Shown one piece after another: positions 20,003 to 27,589 of a stretch of DNA of 64,000 nt. The translations under genes were made by a program, and so were the position numbers. Origin of the DNA: Saprospiraceae bacterium (GTDB lineage: Bacteria > Bacteroidota > Bacteroidia > Chitinophagales > Saprospiraceae); assembly GCA_016714895.1 (NCBI GenBank), contig JADKBV010000008.1, positions 1-64,000 of the forward strand, written 5' to 3'. The notes beneath the pieces are model-generated. The model was given only the letters and a program-made list of their open reading frames with translations. It was not told the origin of the DNA and ran no database searches. Position 1 is the first letter of the stretch. Each line of letters opens with the position of its first letter.

Positions 20003-21847
20003 ATGGCAAATATCACAGTACACGAAGATGATGTATTGATCAAAGATCAGGGTTTTGATGATCATTTCCATGAACATCACCATGGCGATAAATACCAGAC
20101 TAATTTTATCTTCCACTATATATTCTCCATGGATCATAAAATCATTGCCCGTCAGTTTTTGATAACGGGTATGATTTGGGCTATAATCGGCGCTGCAATG
20201 TCGGTTATATTCAGAATGCAACTTGGATTTCCGGAAGAAAGTCTTACCTGGATTAAACCTTTATTGGGTAAGTGGATAGAGGTTGACCCGACTACCGGAA
20301 TAGGTAAGTTGGTCCCCGAGTTTTATTATGCATTGGTTACAATGCATGGTACAATCATTGTATTTTTTGTATTAACTGCCGGTCTAAGTGGAACTTTTAG
20401 TAATCTCCTTATTCCTTTACAGTTGGGAGCGAGAGATATGGCGTCGCCATTCCTGAATATGCTTTCATATTGGTTTTTCTTTTTGGCAGGTATTATCATG
20501 TTTTATTCCTTGTTTTTGAGCACAGGGCCTTTTTCCGGAGGATGGGTAGCATATCCTCCTTTGAGCGCTCTTCCTCAGGCGAGTAGTGGTTCCGGAACAG
20601 GTATGACGCTCTGGTTGGTAAGTTTAACCTTATTTGTAGTCTCAGTTTTATTAGGTGGTATTAATTACATTACTACGGTCTTAAATTTGAGAACAAAAGG
20701 TATGACCCTTTGGAGAATGCCTTTGACTATATGGGCATTTTTTGTGACAGCTATTCTCGGATTACTTTCATTCCCTGTATTGGCATCAGGCTTTTTTATG
20801 CTTATATTTGATCGTTCATTAGGAACAAGTTTCTTTTTGAGTGAAATTTTTATAGAAGGTCAGGCATTGGACAGAGTAGGAGGAAGTCCGATTTTATTCC
20901 AGCATTTATTTTGGTTCTTAGGACACCCTGAAGTATATATCATTATTCTTCCAGCCATGGGATTGGTTTCTGAAGTGTTATCAGTTCACGCAAGAAAACC
21001 AATTTTTGGATACAGAGCTATGGTTTATTCCATTATGGCAATCGGATTTTTATCCTTTATTGTTTGGGCTCACCATATGTTTATGTCCGGAGTTAATCCA
21101 TTTTTATCCAACTTTTTTGTTGTTTTTACCCTGATTATAGCGGTTCCATCAGCAGTGAAGGTGTTTAACTGGATTACGACACTTTATGGTGGAAATCTTA
21201 GGTTGAATACACCTATGTTATTTGCCATCGGATTTGTTTCGATGTTTATTTCAGGTGGTTTAACGGGTATTTTCCTTGGAAACTCAGCGATAGATATTCA
21301 ACTTCATGATACTTATTTTGTAGTAGCTCACTTTCACATTGTGATGGGAGTTGCGGCATTTTTCGGGATGTTTGCCGGTGTTTATCATTGGTATCCGAAG
21401 ATGTACGGACGATTTATGAATGAAACATTGGGTAAAATCCATTTCTGGGGTACCATGATCAGTGCTTATGCGATCTTTTGGCCAATGCACTACCTTGGAA
21501 TGGCTGGCGTACCAAGAAGATATTTCAGTTTTGAGTCATTCGACGCATTCAGACACTTTACCGATATGAATAAATTCATTACAGTGTTTGCTATTATAGC
21601 TTTTGCTGTTCAATTGGTTTTTGTGATCAACTTTTTCTACAGTATTTGGTACGGTAAAAAAATGAAATCTAAAAACCCTTGGGGTGCTACTACGCTTGAG
21701 TGGACAACACCTATAGAACCTATTCATGGTAACTGGCCGGGCAATTTGCCTGTGGTACACAGATGGCCATACGATTTCAGTAAAGATGAAAGAGAATTTG
21801 TTCAGCAACATGTTCCTTTGAGAGAAGGTGAAGTAGGTGACCATTAA
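20003..21847 (+). CDS. coxA: Cytochrome c oxidase subunit I
   Basis: The 614-residue catalytic subunit of the heme-copper oxidase. It has at least twelve helices and keeps the metal ligands: TMHGTIIVFF for the low-spin heme, HPEVYIIILPAMG for CuB with the cross-linked Tyr, the WAHHMF pair for CuB, and HFHIVMG for the low- and high-spin hemes. The HPEVY motif identifies an A-type aa3-like oxidase. An extended His-rich N-terminus (HFHEHHHGDKYQTN) precedes the first helix. It lies between coxB and the heme O synthase gene in the same unit, so heme A (or O) is the expected cofactor. Confidence 0.95.
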   Translation: MANITVHEDDVLIKDQGFDDHFHEHHHGDKYQTNFIFHYIFSMDHKIIARQFLITGMIWAIIGAAMSVIFRMQLGFPEESLTWIKPLLGKWIEVDPTTGIGKLVPEFYYALVTMHGTIIVFFVLTAGLSGTFSNLLIPLQLGARDMASPFLNMLSYWFFFLAGIIMFYSLFLSTGPFSGGWVAYPPLSALPQASSGSGTGMTLWLVSLTLFVVSVLLGGINYITTVLNLRTKGMTLWRMPLTIWAFFVTAILGLLSFPVLASGFFMLIFDRSLGTSFFLSEIFIEGQALDRVGGSPILFQHLFWFLGHPEVYIIILPAMGLVSEVLSVHARKPIFGYRAMVYSIMAIGFLSFIVWAHHMFMSGVNPFLSNFFVVFTLIIAVPSAVKVFNWITTLYGGNLRLNTPMLFAIGFVSMFISGGLTGIFLGNSAIDIQLHDTYFVVAHFHIVMGVAAFFGMFAGVYHWYPKMYGRFMNETLGKIHFWGTMISAYAIFWPMHYLGMAGVPRRYFSFESFDAFRHFTDMNKFITVFAIIAFAVQLVFVINFFYSIWYGKKMKSKNPWGATTLEWTTPIEPIHGNWPGNLPVVHRWPYDFSKDEREFVQQHVPLREGEVGDH

Positions 21848-21867
21848 TTATTAAAAATAATACATTT

Positions 21868-22770
21868 TTGAAATCTCCTCAGACATATAATTCCGTTCAG
21901 GAAACACATACCATTCAGTTTACCAAGCTGAAGGATTATACCATGCTTGTAAAACTCAGATTGAGTCTTATGGTGGTTGTGTCGTCTGTATTGGGATACC
22001 TGATAGCTTGTGGTGGAAATATCAACTGGACAGTTTTATCTGTTTTGGCGATAGGTGGCTTTTTTATTACAGCTTCCGCAAATGCTTTAAATCAGGTGCT
22101 TGAAAGAGAATTTGATTGTTTTATGACAAGAACAGCAGACAGACCGGTGACTGCAGGCAGGATGAAAAGTTCTGAAGCAGTGATGTTTGCCGGAATCAGT
22201 TGTCTCATAGGTGTAGGATTTTTATCATCGATTCATTCCTTGACAGCTTTTTTAGGAATGCTGAGTATGGTGACTTATGCTTTTGTGTATACACCACTGA
22301 AAAGGTATTCAACGTCAGCAGTTGCTGTAGGAGCCATTCCCGGAGCATTACCTGTTCTGATTGGTGTTACGGCATTTGATGGTCAGATCACTTATTTGGG
22401 ATTGTCTTTGTTTGTTATTCAGTTTTTATGGCAGTTTCCTCATTTTTGGGCGATTGGTTACAATAGTTTTGAGGATTACAAAAGCGCCGGATATAAATTA
22501 TTGCCTGTAGTTGGAGGTAACATAGACAGAACACTCGGTAAAAATGCAACCGTTTACGCACTTTTAATTTTACCGGTTTTTGTATTTATGTTTGTTCAGC
22601 AGCTCATAGGTTTACCTTCTTTTGTTTTGCTTATTTTGCTTACGGTAGGATATGTATTCTACAGTGTAAAGTTTCATCTTGCTTTTGACAAGAAATCAGC
22701 ATTACAACTTATGTTTTATTCTTTTTTATATCTTCCGTTATTTTTATTATTCATATTAATTTTTGAATAA
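21868..22770 (+). CDS. ctaB: Protoheme IX farnesyltransferase (heme O synthase)
   Basis: A 300-residue UbiA-family membrane prenyltransferase that attaches a farnesyl group to heme B, giving heme O for the oxidase. It has about nine helices and the signature NALNQVLEREFD...MTRTADRPVTAGRM near residues 70-100, with the Asp-rich motif used to bind prenyl diphosphate. The start is TTG 21868; the N-terminal sequence from there (TKLKDYTMLVKLRLSLMVV) matches the family, and the next ATG would cut into it. It overlaps the next gene by 8 bp if that gene uses TTG 22763. No heme A synthase (ctaA) was found in the window. Confidence 0.93.
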   Translation: MKSPQTYNSVQETHTIQFTKLKDYTMLVKLRLSLMVVVSSVLGYLIACGGNINWTVLSVLAIGGFFITASANALNQVLEREFDCFMTRTADRPVTAGRMKSSEAVMFAGISCLIGVGFLSSIHSLTAFLGMLSMVTYAFVYTPLKRYSTSAVAVGAIPGALPVLIGVTAFDGQITYLGLSLFVIQFLWQFPHFWAIGYNSFEDYKSAGYKLLPVVGGNIDRTLGKNATVYALLILPVFVFMFVQQLIGLPSFVLLILLTVGYVFYSVKFHLAFDKKSALQLMFYSFLYLPLFLLFILIFE

Positions 22771-23344
22771 AGTGAATACAAGTATTACAAATAAAAGGAA
22801 TAAAATTCATGCTCAAAAATTTGCACTTTGGGCAGCCATGGCCAGTATTAGTATGATGTTTGCGGCTTTTTTGAGTGCCTACATCGTCAAGCAGGCAAGT
22901 GGTAATTGGTTAGAATTTTCTATGCCGATAACTTTTTTTGTCAGTACGATTTTGGTACTTTTGGTTAGTTTGTCCTTACATGTAACTAAAGGGTATTTAA
23001 GAAATTCCAGCGCTAAATATTACAAAGCGGGTGTTGTCATCTCTTTAATATTAGCGATATTATTTATAATCAGTCAATATGTTTCCTGGAATACATTGGT
23101 CGAAAGAGGTGTGGATTTAAAAGGAAACGTTTCGGGGTCATTTTTATACCTTATCACGGGAATTCACGTGTTACATGTGTTAGGTGGTATTGTGGCATTA
23201 ATGATTTCTGCTGTTTATGCATTTTTTTTTCCATTTGATAACAGTGCCGGCAAAAGTCAAAAATTTGATTTGGTTGTCAATTACTGGCATTTTGTCGACG
23301 GACTTTGGATAGTATTATTTTTGTTTTTAATGTTTTACAAATAG
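22763..23344 (+). CDS. Cytochrome c oxidase subunit III-like protein (first copy)
   Basis: A 193-residue membrane protein of the cytochrome c oxidase subunit III family with five helices. Visible family features are FAAFLSAYIVKQASGNW early on, GIHVLHVLGGIVAL near residue 133 and YWHFVDGLWIVLFLFL at the end. TTG 22763 overlaps the ctaB stop; GTG 22772 is an equally plausible start. It is shorter than the second copy downstream. Subunit III stabilises the oxidase and the proton path of subunit I. Two adjacent subunit III genes are common in Bacteroidota clusters. Confidence 0.9.
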   Translation: MNKVNTSITNKRNKIHAQKFALWAAMASISMMFAAFLSAYIVKQASGNWLEFSMPITFFVSTILVLLVSLSLHVTKGYLRNSSAKYYKAGVVISLILAILFIISQYVSWNTLVERGVDLKGNVSGSFLYLITGIHVLHVLGGIVALMISAVYAFFFPFDNSAGKSQKFDLVVNYWHFVDGLWIVLFLFLMFYK

Positions 23345-23358
23345 ATAATTTTATACGA

Positions 23359-24213
23359 ATGGCTTCAGATACTATGACAGATCAACATCATCACACGGAG
23401 ACCCAACCATCGTGGAATGGTGGATCAGAGCCTTTTAAGGCCAGTTACGGAAAGTTGATGATGTGGTATTTTTTACTTTCGGATGCTTTCACTTTTTCAG
23501 GATTCCTGATTGCTTATGGAGCATTGAGGTTCAGTATGCCTTCATGGCCGGTGCCTGATTTTGTATTCAGTACCTTTCCGGGTGATTTTCATCACAAGCC
23601 TTTGTTATTTGTTACATTGATGACATTTATTCTTTTGGCATCTTCTTTTACTATGGTGAGAGCAGTACAGGAAGGTCATCGTGAAAATAAAATGGGTGTT
23701 GTTAAATGGATGTTGTGGACAATCATTGGTGGTGCTGCGTTTTTGGGCTGTCAGGCCTGGGAGTGGAACACACTGATGGGCAAAGAACATATGTCTGTTA
23801 AAATCAATCCTTTTGGTTCTCATACAGAATCCGGAACTTATCTGGAAGGTGATGGACATGACATTAAAGAAGGTGATACTTTTAAAGCAGGTGATTCATA
23901 TTTAATTCACAAACACGATGGTGAATGGCATCCGCTTAAATATCGTGCAGATGATGGAGTTGATGCAGGTAAAGAGAAACAACAACAATTTGGTCCGAAA
24001 GCATTCGGAGCTCTGTTTTTCTTTATTACCGGGTTTCACGGATTTCACGTTTTGACAGGAGTTATTTTCCTATTAATTATATGTGTGAACTCTTACACAG
24101 GACTTTATGTTTCCCGCAAAAACGGATACGAAATGGTTGAAAAAATCGGTTTGTATTGGCACTTTGTGGATTTAGTCTGGGTATTTGTGTTTTTATTATT
24201 CTATCTATTATAA
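23359..24213 (+). CDS. coxC: Cytochrome c oxidase subunit III (second copy, with long loop)
   Basis: A 284-residue subunit III protein, starting at ATG 23359 (MASDTMTDQHHHTETQ); an upstream alternative start at 23305 would overlap the preceding gene and is not needed. Helices begin near residue 35. Between the fourth and fifth helices is a hydrophilic loop of about 65 residues rich in Gly, Asp, Lys and His (for example EGDGHDIKEGDTFKAGDSY). The core motif FFFITGFHGFHVLTGV and the end YWHFVDLVWVFVFLLFYLL are typical. It lies 14 bp after the first copy and 17 bp before the subunit IV gene. Confidence 0.93.
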   Translation: MASDTMTDQHHHTETQPSWNGGSEPFKASYGKLMMWYFLLSDAFTFSGFLIAYGALRFSMPSWPVPDFVFSTFPGDFHHKPLLFVTLMTFILLASSFTMVRAVQEGHRENKMGVVKWMLWTIIGGAAFLGCQAWEWNTLMGKEHMSVKINPFGSHTESGTYLEGDGHDIKEGDTFKAGDSYLIHKHDGEWHPLKYRADDGVDAGKEKQQQFGPKAFGALFFFITGFHGFHVLTGVIFLLIICVNSYTGLYVSRKNGYEMVEKIGLYWHFVDLVWVFVFLLFYLL

Positions 24214-24230
24214 TCAAATATTGATATTAC

Positions 24231-24641
24231 ATGGGACATTTAAGTTACGAAAGTTCGAAAACAATAGCAACGAAAACCATATTAATCCTTGCTTTTATAA
24301 CCATATTCGAAGTTGTATTTGCCTTATTAGGTAAAGGATATCTTGTAGATGGATTTTACATAAGTGGTTGGATCACCGGAGGAATGATGATTTTGTTGAG
24401 TATAGTCAAAGCCTACCTTATCGTGTATGAATTTATGCACATGAAGTATGAAGTACCTGGTCTGGTGCGTACCGTACTGTTTCCTACGCTTCTTTTGGTG
24501 TGGGCAATTATTGCATTTCTTGCTGAAGGAAGGTATTGGTTGGGTTCCAGGGAAAATGTCAAAAATCCTCCCGCATCCGGTACTTCTTCAAGTTCGGCGC
24601 CTCAGGGTATGATTTACGAATTACCTGAAAATTCACTATAA
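24231..24641 (+). CDS. Cytochrome c oxidase subunit IV family protein
   Basis: A 136-residue protein of the prokaryotic subunit IV family (COX4_pro) with three helices: about residues 12-32, 45-65 and 78-95. The stretch VYEFMHMKYEVPGLVRT between the second and third helix is typical. The C-terminal 35 residues are hydrophilic and Ser/Pro rich. It is the last gene of the act/cox unit; a strong terminator follows within 10 bp. Confidence 0.9.
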   Translation: MGHLSYESSKTIATKTILILAFITIFEVVFALLGKGYLVDGFYISGWITGGMMILLSIVKAYLIVYEFMHMKYEVPGLVRTVLFPTLLLVWAIIAFLAEGRYWLGSRENVKNPPASGTSSSSAPQGMIYELPENSL

Positions 24642-24646
24642 AATAT

Positions 24647-24672
24647 AAGGCGGAAATTTTTCCGCCTTTTTT
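24647..24672 (+). terminator. Rho-independent terminator of the act/cox operon
   Basis: The perfect stem GGCGGA / TCCGCC (24649-24654 and 24661-24666) with a six-base loop is followed by a run of six T. Its position, just after the subunit IV stop, marks the end of the respiratory unit. Confidence 0.92.
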
Positions 24673-24748
24673 GTATGAATTCATTTTTATCCTGTAGTGT
24701 TGCGTAAACCATTTGGTTTAACGGTTGTTTGAAATCCAATCAGTTTTT

Positions 24749-25222
24749 ATGAAAAAGTTAATCACCTGGATTGTAACAGGTTCTCTTATCGTGATCGTCC
24801 CCTTTGGGTCATGGTATTATCTTAAACAAGGTTTGGATTATCGCAAAAATGCTCTTGAGGCTTTAAAACCAAAAAGAAGTTTGCCTGAAATACCGGATTC
24901 ACTTAATATCTTTAAGGGGAAAACAACTTTGTTGGTACTGGATACTACAGAAGCAGATACGATTACGGAGCCTATTTATGAACAATTTAAGGATGCCTAT
25001 ACATTTTCGTTGGCTGGTAACGGGCAGGCCGATTTTGTACTTCCTCTTCAAAAGAGTATATTGGAATTACTCAAAAACGGAGACAAATCTTTTGCTATTA
25101 TTGATACAGCGGGTCAAATACGAAATTATTACACAAGAGAAGTTTCACAGTTAAAATTAATGGTAGAGCACCTTGCCATAGTTCTTCCAAGAGCTAAGGA
25201 TAAAGATATAAAAATGAAGTAA
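24749..25222 (+). CDS. SCO-like thioredoxin-fold protein lacking copper-binding residues
   Basis: A 157-residue protein, start ATG 24749 (MKKLITWIVTGSLIVIVPFG), with one N-terminal membrane anchor. The C-terminal part, SFAIIDTAGQIRNYYTREV, aligns by eye with the end of SCO1/SenC copper chaperones (LIDxxGxIRGYYDG), and this gene position after the oxidase genes is where SCO stands in related clusters. At the place of the CxxxC copper site the protein has LLVLDTTEADTITEPIY; it has no cysteine at all and a single histidine. It is also shorter than normal SCO proteins. It cannot bind copper in the usual way, so it may be a scaffold or a degenerate copy. Assignment is by pattern and context. Confidence 0.6.
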   Translation: MKKLITWIVTGSLIVIVPFGSWYYLKQGLDYRKNALEALKPKRSLPEIPDSLNIFKGKTTLLVLDTTEADTITEPIYEQFKDAYTFSLAGNGQADFVLPLQKSILELLKNGDKSFAIIDTAGQIRNYYTREVSQLKLMVEHLAIVLPRAKDKDIKMK

Positions 25223-25224
25223 GC

Positions 25225-25769
25225 ATGAACAGCCAATCACCAAATCCATCATTGTACAAAACCTTATACAAAGTAAGTATTCTTTTTTCGATAATTGTAT
25301 TTATATTGGTGGGTGTGATGCGAAGAGTAAAAATTGATCTTGGAGTAGACTTTTCGTTTTTACCACCTTTTCATGCTTTGTTTAATACGTTGGTAACGGT
25401 ATTTTTATTATTGGCCCTTTATTTTATAAAAAAGAAAGATATTGCCAATCACCAAAAAATGATATTTGGTGCGATGGCTTTCAGTGCATTGTTTTTGATC
25501 TGTTATGTATTGTATCACTTTACTACCCCGGAAACTACCTATTGCGGAGAGGGTACAATCAAAACTTTGTATTACATATTGCTCATTTCGCACATTATTC
25601 TTGCAGGAGTTTCCCTGCCCTTTTTATTTTGATAACATTTTCCAGAGGCTATACATTCCAGGTTGAATCTCATAAAATAATGGCAAGATGGGTTTTTCCT
25701 GTTTGGTTGTATGTTGCTGTGACGGGACCTATATGTTATCTGATGCTCAAACCTTGTTATACTTTATAA
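25225..25769 (+). pseudogene. DUF420 membrane protein with a single frameshift
   Basis: A DUF420 family protein, usually found beside oxidase assembly genes; it has about five helices. The first frame reads to a stop at 25630-25632 after ILAGVSLPFLF. Adding one T to the run at 25621-25625 changes this to SLPFFILITFSRGYTF and continues to VAVTGPICYLMLKPCYTL with a stop at 25767-25769, giving about 181 residues, the family length. Because the gene is otherwise intact and the change is in a T run, a sequencing error is the best explanation. It begins 2 bp after the SCO-like gene. Confidence 0.75.
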
Positions 25770-25779
25770 AAGAAAATAA

Positions 25780-26040
25780 ATGAAAAATAAAATTTTATAT
25801 AGTAGCCTGATATTTTTGGTCGTAATCATCCTGTTTTTTTTGCCTGAAGAAATGACCGCTCAATGTCCCATGTGTAAAATGTCTGCTGAATCAAATCTTA
25901 AAGAAGGAGGAACAGCAGGAAGAGGGTTAAATGCAGGGATTTTATTTCTGCTTACATTACCTTATCTTATAATTGGTACATTAGGTTATGTCTGGTACAA
26001 AAACCGCAAAAGTTATGACGAAATCGGGGAAAAACCCTGA
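25780..26040 (+). CDS. Small membrane protein with CPMC motif
   Basis: An 86-residue protein with a signal/anchor sequence (MKNKILYSSLIFLVVIILFF), then AQCPMCKMSAESN near residue 28-40 and a second helix (about 50-70), ending in a basic tail. I have seen similar small proteins next to oxidase assembly genes in Bacteroidota, but no function is established. The CxxC with two nearby Met residues could bind a metal or a thiol; this is inference. It follows the DUF420 gene by 10 bp and precedes the polyprenyl synthetase by 5 bp, so the genes are probably cotranscribed. Confidence 0.75.
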   Translation: MKNKILYSSLIFLVVIILFFLPEEMTAQCPMCKMSAESNLKEGGTAGRGLNAGILFLLTLPYLIIGTLGYVWYKNRKSYDEIGEKP

Positions 26041-26045
26041 CCATT

Positions 26046-27026
26046 ATGGATTATTTATTTGACTATACTTCCTCCTTTCAGCGTTTTGTCAACGCTCATG
26101 TTTTAGGTGATGAACCTTCGGGTTTGTATGATCCTGCAAAGTATATTCTTTCATTAGGAGGTAAAAGAATCAGGCCTGTATTAGCTCTCTTGGGATGCCA
26201 CCTGTACCACGAAGATTATAACAAAGCGATGAAAGCTGCTATGAGCGTAGAAGTTTTTCATAATTTTACTTTGGTTCATGATGATATCATGGATAACGCC
26301 TCTATCCGAAGAGGACAGCCTACGGTGCACGAAAAGTTCAGTGCAAATCAGGCCATTCTTACGGGAGACGTCATGCTGATACATGCTTATGAAATGTTGT
26401 TATCGTACCAACCTATTTCGCTCAGTCATCGTCTGTTATCCATATTCAATAAAATGTCTGTTGAATTGTGTGTAGGTCAGCAAATGGATATGGACTTTGA
26501 AAAATCAGACTCTGTTTCCATAGGAGATTATATCCGGATGATAGAATTAAAAACAGCGGTTCTCCTCGGAGCTTCATTACAAATGGGCGCACTGATCGGA
26601 GGTGCCGGAGAAGATGACGCCTCACATCTTTATTTATTTGCGCTCAACTTTGGTATCGCTTTTCAACTACAGGATGACGTTTTAGACACTTTTGGAACCA
26701 ATAAAAGTGTGGGCAAAAGAATCGGAGGGGACATTATTCAGAATAAAAAAACATATCTGTATCTGAAAGCACTTGAATTGGCCGACGAACATCAGAAAAA
26801 AAATCTGCTGTATATGTACGACCCTTCCTGCACGTTGTCAGAGGAAGAAAAGATAGCAGCTGTGACAGATATATTTTCGAGAACTGGGGTCAGAGAATAT
26901 GCTTCTCAGGTAATGGAAGCTTATCGGGATCTGGCCATTTCTCACGTACATTCATGCGCCATTTCTCAGGAAAAAAAGGATGTGTTGATTCGTTTTGTCA
27001 ATGATTTACTGTACCGGGAATCCTGA
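26046..27026 (+). CDS. Polyprenyl synthetase family protein
   Basis: A 326-residue trans-prenyltransferase that elongates isoprenoid diphosphates. Both aspartate-rich magnesium sites are present: HDDIMD near residue 80 and QDDVLD near residue 212, together with GGKRIRPVLALLGCH near residue 38 and MSVEVFHNFTLVHDD. Chain length cannot be told from the sequence by eye; quinone side-chain or farnesyl synthesis are both possible. It lies immediately after oxidase accessory genes and would fit with quinone or heme-farnesyl supply. It is followed by a 380 bp gap. Confidence 0.9.
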   Translation: MDYLFDYTSSFQRFVNAHVLGDEPSGLYDPAKYILSLGGKRIRPVLALLGCHLYHEDYNKAMKAAMSVEVFHNFTLVHDDIMDNASIRRGQPTVHEKFSANQAILTGDVMLIHAYEMLLSYQPISLSHRLLSIFNKMSVELCVGQQMDMDFEKSDSVSIGDYIRMIELKTAVLLGASLQMGALIGGAGEDDASHLYLFALNFGIAFQLQDDVLDTFGTNKSVGKRIGGDIIQNKKTYLYLKALELADEHQKKNLLYMYDPSCTLSEEEKIAAVTDIFSRTGVREYASQVMEAYRDLAISHVHSCAISQEKKDVLIRFVNDLLYRES

Positions 27027-27412
27027 GTTTAAAGTTTATCCTGTTTTTTTTTGAAGGTGAAAGATTTTAGTCCAGAAGTTGGCTTGTATCGTGCTGCGGG
27101 TTTGGGCCAGTCACTATATTGACAAATTCTCCCTTTTATATCGATATCTTCTTGGTTTTTTGATAAACCATATCTATCATTTTAATAAAAACCACAAGGT
27201 GTATAAATTAAATGTGATTTGGTGCTCAAAAGATAGTATTTAAGGTTAATTCAACTAAAATATTATTATTTATTTCGATAGAAAAATGAATAAAAAATTA
27301 TCTACTTTAATAAATAAACAATATGTAAACGGGAAATGTATGGTTTTTAACCAAATTAAATAAGAGAAATAAAAGGAAGTATTTTGTTGTAAAATCAAAA
27401 TACTAAAAAATG
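27027..27412. other. Intergenic region without recognised gene
   Basis: About 385 bp of AT-rich sequence lies between the polyprenyl synthetase gene and tRNA-Arg. No open frame of convincing content, no hairpin with a T run and no repeat was recognised. The half next to the tRNA (27210-27412) is especially rich in A and T. Confidence 0.4.
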
Positions 27413-27484
27413 TGGCCCCAACAGGAATCGAACCTGTATCAAAAGTTTAGGAAACTTCTATTCTATCCGTTGAACTATGGGACC
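27413..27484 (-). tRNA. tRNA-Arg, anticodon CCT
   Basis: The minus strand folds into a complete 72-nt tRNA. The acceptor arms are GGTCCCA and TGGGGCC (one G-T pair) with discriminator A; the D arm is GTTC/GAAT around AACGGATA. The anticodon stem GAAGT/ACTTT closes the loop TTCCTAA, giving anticodon CCT, which reads AGG. The T arm is ACAGG/CCTGT around TTCGATT. The CCA end is not encoded. The gene is followed by a short T run. Confidence 0.95.
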
Positions 27485-27497
27485 TGGATATCGGGTG

Positions 27498-27548
27498 CAA
27501 AGATAGTTTTTTTCAAAAAATCCATAAGCAAAATATTGTACAAAGATA
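27498..27548 (-). promoter_or_regulatory. Tandem -7 promoter elements upstream of tRNA-Arg
   Basis: The minus strand carries TATCTTTG at 27498-27505 and again at 27541-27548; both match TAnnTTTG. Each lies in the same longer context (CAAAGATAGTTTTT on the plus strand), 43 bp apart, so the element looks duplicated. The nearer copy would start a transcript just before the tRNA. A TTTG (27529-27532) stands 23 bp upstream of the nearer copy, slightly far for a -33 box. Confidence 0.5.
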
Positions 27549-27589
27549 GTTTTTCAAGTGTTTTTCAAGCTAGGGGTTGTTTTCATAAC

